Part shown: one piece after another, positions 25,664 to 33,836 of the stretch
Layout of the letters: the number at the start of each line of letters is the position of its first letter
How positions within the stretch are numbered: the first letter of the stretch is position 1
Origin: Mesorhizobium sp. B4-1-4
Lineage (GTDB): Bacteria > Pseudomonadota > Alphaproteobacteria > Rhizobiales > Rhizobiaceae
Length of the DNA stretch: 64,000 nt
Assembly: GCF_006439395.2 (NCBI RefSeq)
Contig: NZ_CP083950.1
Location: 5,321,001-5,385,000, forward strand
Direction: 5' to 3'
Translations under genes and position numbers: made by a program
Notes under the pieces: generated by a model
Databases searched by the model: none
Told to the model about the DNA's origin: nothing
Seen by the model: only the letters and a program-made list of their open reading frames with translations

Positions 25664-27514
25664 TTAGTCACCGACACTCTGCATCTGCCGCTTCTCGTCA
25701 TAGGCCTTGCGTGCCGCGTTCACTTGTGGCCGCGCGGAGACTTCCGGCACCGCCACGTCCCACCAGTGGCCGCCGGCATCGGTCGAGACCAGCGGGTCGG
25801 TGTCGATGACCAGCACGGTGGTGCGGTCGTTTGTCTTCGCCTTCCGCAGCGCGTTTTCCAGCTCGGCGATCGACGGCACCTTCTCGGCAATCGCCCCCAT
25901 GCTCGCCGCATGCGCGGCAAAGTCGACATCGGGCAGGATCTCGTGGCGCGAGTCTTTCAGCAGATTGTTGAAGTTGGCGCCGCCGGTTGCCATCTGCAGC
26001 CGGTTGATGCAGCCGAAACCCCTGTTGTCGAGCAGCACGATGGTCAGCTTCAAACCGAGCATCACCGAGGTGGCGATCTCGGAATTGAGCATCAGGTAGG
26101 AGCCGTCGCCGATCATGACGACGACCTCTTCGTCCGGCTTCGCCATCTTGGCGCCAAGCCCGCCGGCTATCTCGTAGCCCATGGTCGAGAAGCCGTATTC
26201 GGCATGGTAGGAGCCGGGCGTGCCGGCCTGCCAGAGCTTGTGCAGTTCTCCCGGCAGGCCGCCGGCCGCATGCAGCAGGGTCACGCCGGAGCCCATGGCC
26301 CGCTGCACGGCGCCGATCACCTGCGCGTCGGAGGGGAAAGCGACGTTGGTCGACGCCGTCACCTTGGCCGCGTCGGACTGCCAGATCTTCTTGCCCTTGG
26401 CCGCATTCTCGGTCCAGACGGCGGGCGCCTTCCAGCCCTTCAGCGCGGCGCCGAGTTCGGCGAGACCCTCGGCCGCATCGGCGACCAGCGGCAGCGCGCG
26501 GTGCTTGCCGGCATCGAAAGGCTGCACGTTGAGCCCGATGATGGTCTTGCCGGAGTTCTTGAACAGCGCCCAAGAGCCGGTGGTGAAATCCTGCAGCCGC
26601 GTGCCGATGGCCAGCACCACATCGGCTTCCTCAGCCAGCCGGTTGGCGGCCGAAGTGCCGGTGACGCCGACCGCCGCCATGTTGAGCCGATGATCGTCCG
26701 GCAGCGAGGACTTGCCGCCCTGCGTCTCGCAGACAGGAATGCCGGCACCCCCGGCGAACCTGGCCAACTCATCCGATGCCTGCGAATAGATGACGCCGCC
26801 GCCGGCGATGATCAGCGGCTTCTTCGCGCCCTTGAGTGCCGCGACGGCGGCGGCAAGCTCGTGGCGGTCCGGGCGCGGCCGGCGCTGATGCCAGACCCGC
26901 TCGGCAAAGAAGCTCTCCGGATAGTCATAGGCCTCGGCCTGCACATCCTGACAGAGCGACAAAGTCACCGGCCCGCAATCGGCCGGATCGGTCAGCACCT
27001 GCATGGCGCGGCGGAGCGCCGGGATGATCTGCTCGGGCCGGGTGATGCGGTCGAAATAGCGCGAGACCGGACGGAAACAGTCGTTGACGGTCGCGGTGCC
27101 GTCGGAAAAATCTTCGGCCTGCTGCAGCACCGGATCGGGAATGCGGTTGGCGAAGACATCGCCAGGCAGGAACAGGACCGGCAAGCGGTTGACATGGGCG
27201 AGTGCCGCCGCGGTCACCATGTTGAGCGCGCCCGGACCGATCGAGCTTGTTGCGGCCATGAAGCGGCGGCGGAAATTGGCCTTGGCATAGGCGATCGCCG
27301 CATGCGCCATCGCCTGTTCGTTGTGGGCGCGGAATGTCGGCAAGTCGTCGCGCACCTGGTAGAGCGCCTCGCCGATGCCGGCGACATTGCCATGGCCGAA
27401 GATCGCCCAGACACCGCCGAAGATCGGCATTTTTTTTCCGTCGATCTCGGCCATCTGGCGGGACAGGAAGCGGGTCAACGCCTGCGCCATCGTCAGGCGG
27501 ATTGTCTTGCTCAT
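25664..27514 (-). CDS. iolD: 3D-(3,5/4)-trihydroxycyclohexane-1,2-dione hydrolase IolD
   Basis: 616-residue thiamine-diphosphate enzyme that opens the cyclohexane dione ring to 5-deoxy-glucuronate. N-terminal domain with PIFGGVWAIFGHGNV and the glutamate of RAHNEQAMAHAA that activates the cofactor; a central domain with PLIIAGGGVIYS; and the C-terminal cofactor motif starting VVVMIGDGSYLMLNSEI. ATG 27514 follows GGAGGAA. Between iolC (34 bases upstream) and iolE. Confidence 0.95.
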   Translation of the reverse strand: MSKTIRLTMAQALTRFLSRQMAEIDGKKMPIFGGVWAIFGHGNVAGIGEALYQVRDDLPTFRAHNEQAMAHAAIAYAKANFRRRFMAATSSIGPGALNMVTAAALAHVNRLPVLFLPGDVFANRIPDPVLQQAEDFSDGTATVNDCFRPVSRYFDRITRPEQIIPALRRAMQVLTDPADCGPVTLSLCQDVQAEAYDYPESFFAERVWHQRRPRPDRHELAAAVAALKGAKKPLIIAGGGVIYSQASDELARFAGGAGIPVCETQGGKSSLPDDHRLNMAAVGVTGTSAANRLAEEADVVLAIGTRLQDFTTGSWALFKNSGKTIIGLNVQPFDAGKHRALPLVADAAEGLAELGAALKGWKAPAVWTENAAKGKKIWQSDAAKVTASTNVAFPSDAQVIGAVQRAMGSGVTLLHAAGGLPGELHKLWQAGTPGSYHAEYGFSTMGYEIAGGLGAKMAKPDEEVVVMIGDGSYLMLNSEIATSVMLGLKLTIVLLDNRGFGCINRLQMATGGANFNNLLKDSRHEILPDVDFAAHAASMGAIAEKVPSIAELENALRKAKTNDRTTVLVIDTDPLVSTDAGGHWWDVAVPEVSARPQVNAARKAYDEKRQMQSVGD

Positions 27515-27548
27515 GGTCTTTTCCTCCGCAGTCCTTGTGCCGCGGCTG

Positions 27549-29483
27549 TTATGCTGCCTTGCGGCCACGCGCGGCAAGCCACGCTTCGGTCAGTTGCTCG
27601 AAGCGCGACGCCATGTCGGCGATTGCCTCGTCATCCGACATCCTGCCGGCCAGCCACTCTTCGGCGGCGTGGACGAAGATGGTGCGGCCGACGGCAAAAC
27701 CCTTGACGATGGGCGCCTTGGCCGTGGCGGCGAAAGCGGCTTTCAGCTCGTCCTGCGGCGCCTCGAGCCCAAGCAGCACGATGCCCCGGCACCAGGGATC
27801 GTGTTTCAGGATGACAGCCTCGATCCTGGCCCAGGCGCCGGCCGAGGCCTGCGGCTCGAGCTTCCACCAGTCAGGCTTGATACCGAGCGCGTAAAGCTCC
27901 TCCAACGCGCGCGGGATGGTCGTGTCGTCGAGCTTGCCGTGCTTGCCGGCGATGATCTCGACGAGAAGTTCCCGGCCCACCTTGCGCGCGGCCTCGAACA
28001 GCGCGCGCAGCTTCTGCTGTTGTTCTTCCTTCAAGGCCGCTGGATCGTCGGGATGGTAGAAGCACAGGCACTTGACGCAGTGATCGACAGGCCATTCGGC
28101 AAGCTGCGAGCCGATGTCCTGCGAGAACTCGAAGCGCAGCGGTCGTGATCCCGGAAGTTCCACCGGGCGTCCAAGCCAGGCGAAGGGATGGCGGGCGAAC
28201 TCGAACATCGCCTCGCGGCCATGTTTCTCGTCGATCAGCATGCCGTAGCCATCACGGCCGGCGGCGACCTTTGCCGCCGCCTTGACAGCCAGCACCTTGA
28301 AATCGCGGATGCGCGCAGGATCGGCGCCGGCCTTGGCCGCGACATCTTCGAGCTGCACGCGATGATCGCAGGCGAGCGCCATCAGCGAAGGGATGTCGCG
28401 TCGGCGCGTGGTCGCCCAATGGATGTGGTTGATCGCCTCGTCCTTGCGCAAGGCACGATGCTTGCTGCGATTCCTGAGGAAGAATTGCAACTCCTCGAAG
28501 GTCGGGTATTCCGGCGCGCAAAGCAGCCGCGACACGGCGAAGGCGCCGCAGGCATTGGCCCAGGTCGCCGCTGTTTCCAGGTTTTCGCCGCCGAGCCAGC
28601 CGCGCAGCAAGCCGGACATGAAGGCGTCGCCTGCGCCCAGCACATTGTAGATCTCGATCGGAAAACCCTTGCCGACGACGCCGTCCTCGAGATCGTCGCT
28701 GATCGGCCCGTCATAGACGATGCAGCCCATGGCGCCGCGCTTGAGCACGATGGTGGCCGACGATAGCGAGCGGATCGTCTTCAGCGCGCTCCGGCAGTCG
28801 TCGGCGCCAGAGGCGATCATGATCTCTTCCTCGGTGCCGACGATGAGGTCGCAATCGGGCAGCACCGTCTTCAGCTGGGCCGAGACCCGGTCCGACTTCA
28901 CATAGCGCTCGAAGCCCTCGGCATGGCCGGCGAGCCCCCACAGGTTAGGGCGATAGTCGATGTCGAAGACAACCTTGCCGCCCTTGGCCTTCATGATGCG
29001 GATCGCCTTGCGCTGTGCGGCGTCGCTGTTGGGGCGCGAAAAATGCGTGCCGGTAACGACGATGGCGCGCGCGGAAGCGATGAAGGCTTCGTCGATGTCT
29101 TCCGGCGCCAGCGCCATGTCGGCGCAGTCGGTGCGGTAGAAGATCATCGGGGAAACGCCTTCGCTCTCGACCGATAGCAGCACCAGCGCGGTCAGCCGTT
29201 CCTTGTCGGTCTTCAGACCGTCGACGTTGACGCCTTCGCGCTTGAGCTGCTCACGGATGAAGCGGCCCATCTGCTCGTCGCCGACGCGCGTCAGCAGCGC
29301 CGAACGCAGGCCGAGCCTCGCCGTGCCGACCGAAATGTTGGCCGGGCAGCCGCCGACCGACTTGGCGAACGAAGTGATGTCTTCCAGCCGCGAGCCGATC
29401 TGCTGGCCATAGAGGTCGACGGAAGCACGACCGATGGTGATGACGTCGAGCGGCGCCTGTTTCGCGTCCACGGCTTCGCTCAT
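27549..29483 (-). CDS. iolC: 5-dehydro-2-deoxygluconokinase IolC fused to a DUF2090 domain
   Basis: 644 residues. The first 330 or so form a PfkB sugar kinase: SVGGCPANISVGTARLG near 42, catalytic Asp286 in NVLGAGDAF. It phosphorylates 2-deoxy-5-keto-gluconate. From about 345 to the end is a DUF2090 domain (IPSLMALACDHRVQLED, GYGMLIDEKHG, VKCLCFYHPDD), an aldolase-like barrel that may do the next step, cleavage of the phosphorylated product; that is inference. The fusion is common in proteobacteria. ATG 29483 follows GGGAGG. First gene of iolCDE-B, with operator-like sites upstream. Confidence 0.94.
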   Translation of the reverse strand: MSEAVDAKQAPLDVITIGRASVDLYGQQIGSRLEDITSFAKSVGGCPANISVGTARLGLRSALLTRVGDEQMGRFIREQLKREGVNVDGLKTDKERLTALVLLSVESEGVSPMIFYRTDCADMALAPEDIDEAFIASARAIVVTGTHFSRPNSDAAQRKAIRIMKAKGGKVVFDIDYRPNLWGLAGHAEGFERYVKSDRVSAQLKTVLPDCDLIVGTEEEIMIASGADDCRSALKTIRSLSSATIVLKRGAMGCIVYDGPISDDLEDGVVGKGFPIEIYNVLGAGDAFMSGLLRGWLGGENLETAATWANACGAFAVSRLLCAPEYPTFEELQFFLRNRSKHRALRKDEAINHIHWATTRRRDIPSLMALACDHRVQLEDVAAKAGADPARIRDFKVLAVKAAAKVAAGRDGYGMLIDEKHGREAMFEFARHPFAWLGRPVELPGSRPLRFEFSQDIGSQLAEWPVDHCVKCLCFYHPDDPAALKEEQQQKLRALFEAARKVGRELLVEIIAGKHGKLDDTTIPRALEELYALGIKPDWWKLEPQASAGAWARIEAVILKHDPWCRGIVLLGLEAPQDELKAAFAATAKAPIVKGFAVGRTIFVHAAEEWLAGRMSDDEAIADMASRFEQLTEAWLAARGRKAA

Positions 29484-29563
29484 TGGAACCTCCCGTCGGT
29501 CTGTTGTCATGAACAACATTGTTTGGGCAACACGCGCGAGCGGCAGCGTGGCGCCGGCAATAT

Positions 29564-29577
29564 GAAATAATAATTCC
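29564..29577. promoter_or_regulatory. IolR-type operator candidate (distal)
   Basis: GAAATAATAATTCC fits the pattern GGAA-N6-TTCC with one mismatch (read on the other strand, GGAA-N6-TTTC). It lies about 80 bases before iolC. Its centre is 30 bases from that of the next site, about three helical turns. Confidence 0.45.
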
Positions 29578-29593
29578 AATCCATAGTCAATAT

Positions 29594-29607
29594 GGAATGA
29601 GCATTCC
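29594..29607. promoter_or_regulatory. IolR-type operator candidate (perfect)
   Basis: GGAATGAGCATTCC is a perfect match to GGAA-N6-TTCC, extended to a GGAATG/CATTCC inverted repeat with a 2-base centre. This pattern has been proposed as the IolR site in Sinorhizobium. It lies between iolC and the IolR gene, read towards it from the right. Confidence 0.6.
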
Positions 29608-29708
29608 CGTACTGAAAACTGCGCGACCATGATCCCGGACCGAAGGCGCGGGAAGCAACGGAAAGCGTCCGATTTCCGGCCTCGCCCAGGTCTTTTCAGG
29701 GATCAAAT

Positions 29709-30575
29709 TCAGGTTCTTCGTTTGCGGCTTGCGTCGCGCCGCTTCTCGCCGACCCCGACCGTCAGAGCCATGGCCAGCGCCATCGTTGCCGACAGCGAGC
29801 GGAAGCCGGCGAAGTCCGCCTCGGCAACCTCGAACCAGACCCTGGCGAACTGGGCAAGCGGCGAAAACGAGCTGTCCGTGATGGCGACGATCGGCACGCC
29901 CTGTTCCGAAATGCTGCGTGCTTCCTCGATTGTGGCCGGTGCATAGGGCGAGAAGCTGATGGCGATGACGGCGTCCGCCGGCGTCGCAAAGCCGACTATC
30001 TCGGCATTCAGGCCGGCGGCCGATTCGATCAGCTGGTTGCGGATCTTCAGCTTGCCCAGCGCGTAGGCGATGTAGGTCGCCACCGGGTAGGAGCGCCGCT
30101 TGGCCAGCACATAGATGGTCTGCGCCTTCGCCAGCAGGGAAATCGCGTCTTCCAGATGCGCGTCGTCCAGCGTGCGCGAAATGTCGTTGAGCGAGGTGCT
30201 CGCGGCGGCGACGAAGCCGTCGAAGATCGCCCGGTGGCCGGCGCCGGCGTCAGCCTTGGCCCGCAGCGCCTGCAACCGCTCGTCATAGGAAGAATTGCGC
30301 TCGCGCAGCCGCTCGCGAAACACCTGCTGCAGGCTGGTGAAGCCGTCGAAGCCGAGCTGCTGGGCGAAACGGATCAGGGTCGAAGGCTGCACGCCGGCCG
30401 AGGCGGCGATGCTTGCAGCGGTGCCGAAGGCGATGTCGTCCGGATTGTCGAGCGCATAGGCGGCGATCTGGGCGATGCGCTTGGGCAGGTTCTCGCGCCG
30501 ATCCAGGATAGTGGCGCGCAGCGTCTCGAAGTCGCGAGGTACCAGTTCGTCCATCGTCGGCCCGTTCAAGCTCAT
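29709..30575 (-). CDS. iolR: RpiR-family regulator of inositol catabolism (IolR)
   Basis: 288 residues. RpiR helix-turn-helix at about 35-85 (FGTAASIAASAGVQPSTLIR) and a SIS domain at about 135-260 (IYVLAKRRSYPVATYIAYAL, AVIAISFSPYAPATIEEA). In Sinorhizobium and Rhizobium IolR represses the iol genes and a phosphorylated intermediate relieves it. Position directly upstream of iolC on the same strand, plus the GGAA-N6-TTCC sites, supports the name. ATG 30575 has only a distant GAGG; a start seven codons later is possible. Confidence 0.85.
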   Translation of the reverse strand: MSLNGPTMDELVPRDFETLRATILDRRENLPKRIAQIAAYALDNPDDIAFGTAASIAASAGVQPSTLIRFAQQLGFDGFTSLQQVFRERLRERNSSYDERLQALRAKADAGAGHRAIFDGFVAAASTSLNDISRTLDDAHLEDAISLLAKAQTIYVLAKRRSYPVATYIAYALGKLKIRNQLIESAAGLNAEIVGFATPADAVIAISFSPYAPATIEEARSISEQGVPIVAITDSSFSPLAQFARVWFEVAEADFAGFRSLSATMALAMALTVGVGEKRRDASRKRRT

Positions 30576-30590
30576 CCGTGAAGCGTCCTC

Positions 30591-30642
30591 TCTGCCTCAT
30601 CATAGCGAGCTTGCGCAAGAACGCCATAAAAAATGAGGCAGA
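30591..30642. promoter_or_regulatory. Perfect 10-base inverted repeat in the iolR / iolY divergent region
   Basis: TCTGCCTCAT at 30591-30600 and its exact inverse ATGAGGCAGA at 30633-30642, 32 bases apart, lie just upstream of iolR. It could be an operator pair for looping or a stem in the iolR leader. Confidence 0.4.
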
Positions 30643-30662
30643 CATTCCATTCCCCAAGAAAA

Positions 30663-30678
30663 TGGATTAATTCATCCA
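30663..30678. promoter_or_regulatory. Operator-like palindrome before the iolY-like gene
   Basis: TGGAT-TAATTC-ATCCA is a perfect 5-base inverted repeat with 6-base spacer, 32 bases before the dehydrogenase start. It has the same half-site spacing as the IolR pattern but GGAT instead of GGAA. Confidence 0.35.
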
Positions 30679-30709
30679 ATCGGCGCTTCAAGCAGTGGAG
30701 AAATCGCGG

Positions 30710-31819
30710 ATGGTCGGCGTAGGTCTTATCGGCACGGGCTTCATGGGCAAATGCCATGCCATCGCGTGGAGCGCTGTCGGCGCCGTCTTCTCCGACGTGG
30801 CCAAGCCGCGGCTGGTCCACCTCGGCGAGGTCAATGAGGATCTCGCCAGGCGCAAGGCCGGCGAATTCGGCTTCGCCAGGGCGTCCGGCGACTGGCGCGC
30901 CGTCGTCAACGACCCGGAGGTCGATATCGTCTCGCTGACCACGCCCAACCAGTTCCATCCGGAGATGGCCATCGCCATCCTTGAAGCCGGCAAGCATCTG
31001 TGGTGCGAAAAGCCGATGGCGCCGAGCTTTGCCGAAGCCGAGGCGATGGCCGCCGCGGCCAAGAAATCAGGCAAGGTCGCGGCCCTTGGCTACAACTACA
31101 TCCAGAGCCCGGCCATCCGCCACATCGGCGCGCTGCTCGACGAGAAAATCATCGGCGAGGTCAACCATCTGCGCATCGAGATGGATGAGGATTTCATGGC
31201 CGATCCCGAGGCGCTGTTCTTCTGGAAGCACGAGGCCGCTTCGGGCTATGGCGCGCTCGACGATTTCGCCGTGCATCCGCTGTCGCTGGTCTCTGTGCTG
31301 TTCGGACGCGTCACCAGCGTCATCTGCGACATGGCCAAGCCCTATGCCGACCGCAAGCTGGCGGCCGGCGGGCGCCGCGCGGTCGAAACCTACGACATCG
31401 CCAGCGTGCTGATGCATCTGGAAAACGGCATTGCCGGCACGCTCCAGGTCAACCGCTCGGCCTGGGGCCGCAAGGGCCGCATCGCCGTCCAGATTTTTGG
31501 CTCCAAGGGCTCGATACTCTTCGATCAGGAGCGGATGAACGAATTCCAGCTTTACCTCACATCGGACCGCCCGACCGAACAGGGTTATCGCACCATCCTG
31601 GTGGCGCCGCACCACAAGCCGTACGACGCCTTTGTGCCGGCGCCCGGTCATGGCCTCGGCTTCAACGATCTCAAGATCATCGAGTGCCGCGAATTGCTGA
31701 CGCGGCTCGCCGGCAAGCCGGCGCGGCTCATCGAGTTCGCCGAAGGCCTGGAGATCGAGCGCACCGTGCACGCCATGGCGCGCTCGTTCGAGGAGAAGCG
31801 CTGGGTCGATGTGCGGTAG
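30710..31819 (+). CDS. Gfo/Idh/MocA oxidoreductase, scyllo-inositol dehydrogenase (IolY)-like
   Basis: 369 residues. Rossmann motif VGLIGTGFMGKCH at the N-terminus, CEKPMAPS near 95 with the catalytic lysine, and a C-terminal alpha/beta domain with DDFAVHPLSLV. Such NAD-dependent enzymes oxidise inositols and sugars. A gene of this kind lies divergent to iolR in Sinorhizobium and is needed for scyllo-inositol use, so an IolY-like role is likely but not certain. I prefer ATG 30710, with GGAG nine bases upstream, to the GTG at 30695. Confidence 0.8.
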   Translation: MVGVGLIGTGFMGKCHAIAWSAVGAVFSDVAKPRLVHLGEVNEDLARRKAGEFGFARASGDWRAVVNDPEVDIVSLTTPNQFHPEMAIAILEAGKHLWCEKPMAPSFAEAEAMAAAAKKSGKVAALGYNYIQSPAIRHIGALLDEKIIGEVNHLRIEMDEDFMADPEALFFWKHEAASGYGALDDFAVHPLSLVSVLFGRVTSVICDMAKPYADRKLAAGGRRAVETYDIASVLMHLENGIAGTLQVNRSAWGRKGRIAVQIFGSKGSILFDQERMNEFQLYLTSDRPTEQGYRTILVAPHHKPYDAFVPAPGHGLGFNDLKIIECRELLTRLAGKPARLIEFAEGLEIERTVHAMARSFEEKRWVDVR

Positions 31820-31891
31820 CGGCGGCTTGGCCGCCGATCGAGCGCTATCCAGCGGGGAACACATATGATGCCACGCCCGCTGCTAGCTTTA

Positions 31892-32047
31892 ACGTCGGCG
31901 CCGTCCCTCATTGCCCTGCCGGGCCTTCGCCACGGATTTCGCCAGTTTCCCGCACCGCAGGGCAAGCGCCAAGGCCGAAACCGCTCCCTTCTCCCCGTCA
32001 CTACAGGGGGAGAAGATGCCGGCAGGCAGATGAGGGGCAGCGCCGAC
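31892..32047. repeat. Intergenic repeat family B, copy 2
   Basis: About 155 bases from CGTCGGCGCCGTCCCTCATT to TGAGGGGCAGCGCCGAC, so the ends are inverse copies. It includes CTTCTCCCCGTCACTACAGG and the matching GGGGGAGAAG. It follows the dehydrogenase gene. Confidence 0.8.
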
Positions 32048-32120
32048 ATTTCAAATCAATCAGTTGGTGCTGATCGCGGGGCACACCGGTCGGTGCTACT
32101 CGCGAACGGCGGCAAACGTC

Positions 32121-32258
32121 TCAGTTACCAGCGGTGGTATTCGTCTCCCACCCGTTCACCCAGACCTGCCGCAAGCCGTCGCCTTTGCCTTTGAACCACG
32201 GCTCGGTCGGGGCATCCTCGATGCGATCGTTGCGGAATTGCAGATCGCCTGGCGGAGT
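32121..32258 (-). pseudogene. Coding-like remnant of unknown origin
   Basis: An open stretch of 46 codons on the minus strand, between a stop at 32259-32261 and TGA at 32121-32123, reads with natural-looking composition (RIEDAPTEPWFKGKGDG, then VWVNGWETNTTAGN) but has no start. It may be the 3' end of a decayed gene. I do not recognise the family. Confidence 0.25.
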
Positions 32259-32508
32259 TCACACCAGGCGACGATGTTGGCGGTTTCAGCGTAGGAGTTG
32301 AGCGGGGTCGGGCGGATCAGGCGCCTGCAGGCGCGGTCAGGCTTGTCGGCCGAGCTTCTGCTCGTTGAGGATTGCGCGGCGCACCGGCGCCAGGTCGGTC
32401 GCTCCGGCCGAGGTGCCGCGAAACCCAGGCATTGCAAGGCTGAAGGCGGCGTGAGCCCGGTCCGAATCCGGAGACCGCCGCCCTTCCATACAGACATGGC
32501 CTGCCAGA

Positions 32509-33597
32509 TCAGGCGGCTCCTTGCCTCTCCATCATCGCGCGCCGTGCCGATCGGCGCCACTCGACGGCGCCGGCAAGGCCGTGCAGCACGGTCTCGGTGG
32601 TCGCCCAGTCGATGCAGCCATCGGTGATGCTCTGGCCATAGACGAGCGGCTTGCCGGCCACCACATCCTGCCGACCGGCGACGAGATTGCTCTCGATCAT
32701 GACGCCGATGATGCGCTCGTCGCCTGCCGCCACCTGGCCCGCCACGTCAGCCGCCACTTTGGGCTGGTTCTCGGGCTTCTTGGCTGAGTTGGCGTGGCTG
32801 ACATCGATCATCAGCCGCGGCGCGACACCAATGCGGGCGAGTTCCGCGGCGGCGGCCGCGACGCTCGCCGCGTCATAATTGGGCTGAACGCCGCCACGCA
32901 GGATGACATGGCAGTCCTCATTGCCGGTGGTCGCCGCTATGGCGCTGCGTCCACCCTTGGTCACCGCCATGAAATGATGCGGCTGCGCGGCCGATTTCAC
33001 CGCCTCGCCGGCGATCTTGAGATTGCCGTCGGTGCCGTTCTTGAAGCCGACCGGGCAGGAGAGGCCCGATGCCAGCTCGCGATGGATCTGGCTCTCGGTC
33101 GTGCGCGCGCCGATCGCGCCCCAGGCGACGAGGTCGGCGATGTATTGCGGTATGGTCATGTCGAGGAATTCGGTCGCCGCCGGCAGGCCGAGATTGTTGA
33201 CGGCCGACAGCACGTTGCGCGCCATGCGCAACCCCTTTTCGATGTTGAAGCTGCCGTCGAGGTCCGGATCGTTGATCAGCCCCTTCCAGCCGACGGTCGT
33301 GCGCGGCTTCTCGAAATAGACGCGCATGACGATCTCGAGCCGGTCGGCCAGGGCTTCGCGCAGCGCCGCCAGACGGCTGGCATAGTCAACGGCGGCGACC
33401 GGATCGTGGATGGAACAAGGGCCGACGATGACAACAAGTCGATCGTCGGCCCCTGTGAGGATGGAATGGATGGAATTGCGCGCGGTGGCAACGGTACGCG
33501 TCGCCGTCAGCGTGCGCGGTATTTCGCGCATCACCTCGTCCGGCGTGCTCAGTGTCCTGATTTCGGTGACCCGAAGGTCATCTGTGGTGGTCAACAC
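32509..33597 (-). CDS. aroG: 3-deoxy-7-phosphoheptulonate (DAHP) synthase, class I
   Basis: 362 residues. It condenses phosphoenolpyruvate and erythrose 4-phosphate, the first step of the shikimate pathway. Family I motifs: VIVGPCSIHDP near 60, MRVYFEKPRTTVGWKG near 95, GARTTESQIHRELASG and VMIESNL with the late metal site. No regulatory extension beyond the AroF/G/H type. GTG at 33597, nine bases after GGAG, is the likely start (TTG one codon later is possible). The longer frame to 33684 reads through a terminator hairpin and is rejected. The gene is preceded by a leader that looks like an aromatic attenuator, so expression probably depends on charged aromatic tRNAs. Confidence 0.93.
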   Translation of the reverse strand: MLTTTDDLRVTEIRTLSTPDEVMREIPRTLTATRTVATARNSIHSILTGADDRLVVIVGPCSIHDPVAAVDYASRLAALREALADRLEIVMRVYFEKPRTTVGWKGLINDPDLDGSFNIEKGLRMARNVLSAVNNLGLPAATEFLDMTIPQYIADLVAWGAIGARTTESQIHRELASGLSCPVGFKNGTDGNLKIAGEAVKSAAQPHHFMAVTKGGRSAIAATTGNEDCHVILRGGVQPNYDAASVAAAAAELARIGVAPRLMIDVSHANSAKKPENQPKVAADVAGQVAAGDERIIGVMIESNLVAGRQDVVAGKPLVYGQSITDGCIDWATTETVLHGLAGAVEWRRSARRAMMERQGAA

Positions 33598-33636
33598 GGC
33601 TTTCTGCTCCTGGTTGGGAGACCTGCCGGCTGAAAC

Positions 33637-33663
33637 AAAAAAAAGCCGCCAGGTCTGGCGGCT
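33637..33663 (-). terminator. Attenuator terminator in the DAHP synthase leader
   Basis: In the transcript, AGCCGCCA pairs with TGGCGGCT around loop GACC and is followed at once by a run of seven or eight U. This is an intrinsic terminator located between the leader peptide and the gene, the expected place for an attenuator. Its 5' arm can pair instead with an identical-sense CTGGCGGC segment at 33710-33717. Confidence 0.9.
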
Positions 33664-33687
33664 GTTCGGATTTTGATGCTGCAATCT

Positions 33688-33759
33688 TCAGATCGAGCGC
33701 AATCCTCCCGCCGCCAGCGAGCTGCTAAAGTACCAATACGTGGCGGACAGGTTGATCAT
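33688..33759 (-). CDS. Aromatic leader peptide controlling DAHP synthase
   Basis: A 23-codon frame beginning MINLSAT, then Tyr-Trp-Tyr-Phe in a row (33727-33738), then SSSLAAGGLRSI and TGA. Four consecutive aromatic codons in so short a peptide, directly before a terminator, are the hallmark of ribosome-mediated attenuation. The segment before the aromatic codons (CCGCCA, 33741-33746) can pair with CTGGCGGC inside the peptide's own coding end (33710-33717), which can pair with the terminator's 5' arm: the 1:2, 2:3, 3:4 logic of trp leaders. An ATG three codons earlier (33768) is in frame, but it falls in the proposed -10 box. Starting at 33759 the message would be leaderless, as known for rhizobial trpL. 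Confidence 0.85.
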   Translation of the reverse strand: MINLSATYWYFSSSLAAGGLRSI

Positions 33760-33765
33760 GCGGGT

Positions 33766-33794
33766 CATATAGTCGATGCGGGGGTGTTTGTCAC
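33766..33794 (-). promoter_or_regulatory. Promoter of the DAHP synthase leader
   Basis: On the minus strand GTGACA (33794-33789) and TATATG (33771-33766) are separated by exactly 17 bases and match the -35 TTGACA at five of six and the -10 TATAAT at four of six positions. Initiation six bases further would fall on the A of the leader ATG at 33759. Confidence 0.65.
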
Positions 33795-33836
33795 GTGGGT
33801 GATGAGAGCCAATTCGGAATGGCCGAATCTCGCGAT

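Larger units (their letters stand above)
31820..32508. other. Gene-poor region
   Basis: Almost 700 bases without an intact gene. It holds repeat family B copy 2 (31892-32047) and a short coding-like remnant on the minus strand (32121-32258), both listed separately. The remainder, 32260-32508, shows frames without starts or ribosome sites. Confidence 0.55.

Noticed and set aside
30572..30997. Minus-strand frame over the start of the iolY-like gene
   Set aside because: It overlaps the well-supported Gfo/Idh gene, has no ribosome site and no recognisable motif.
33597..33684. In-frame extension of DAHP synthase to an ATG at 33684
   Set aside because: It would be translated through the terminator hairpin and U run of the leader, has no ribosome site, and adds residues that the enzyme family lacks.
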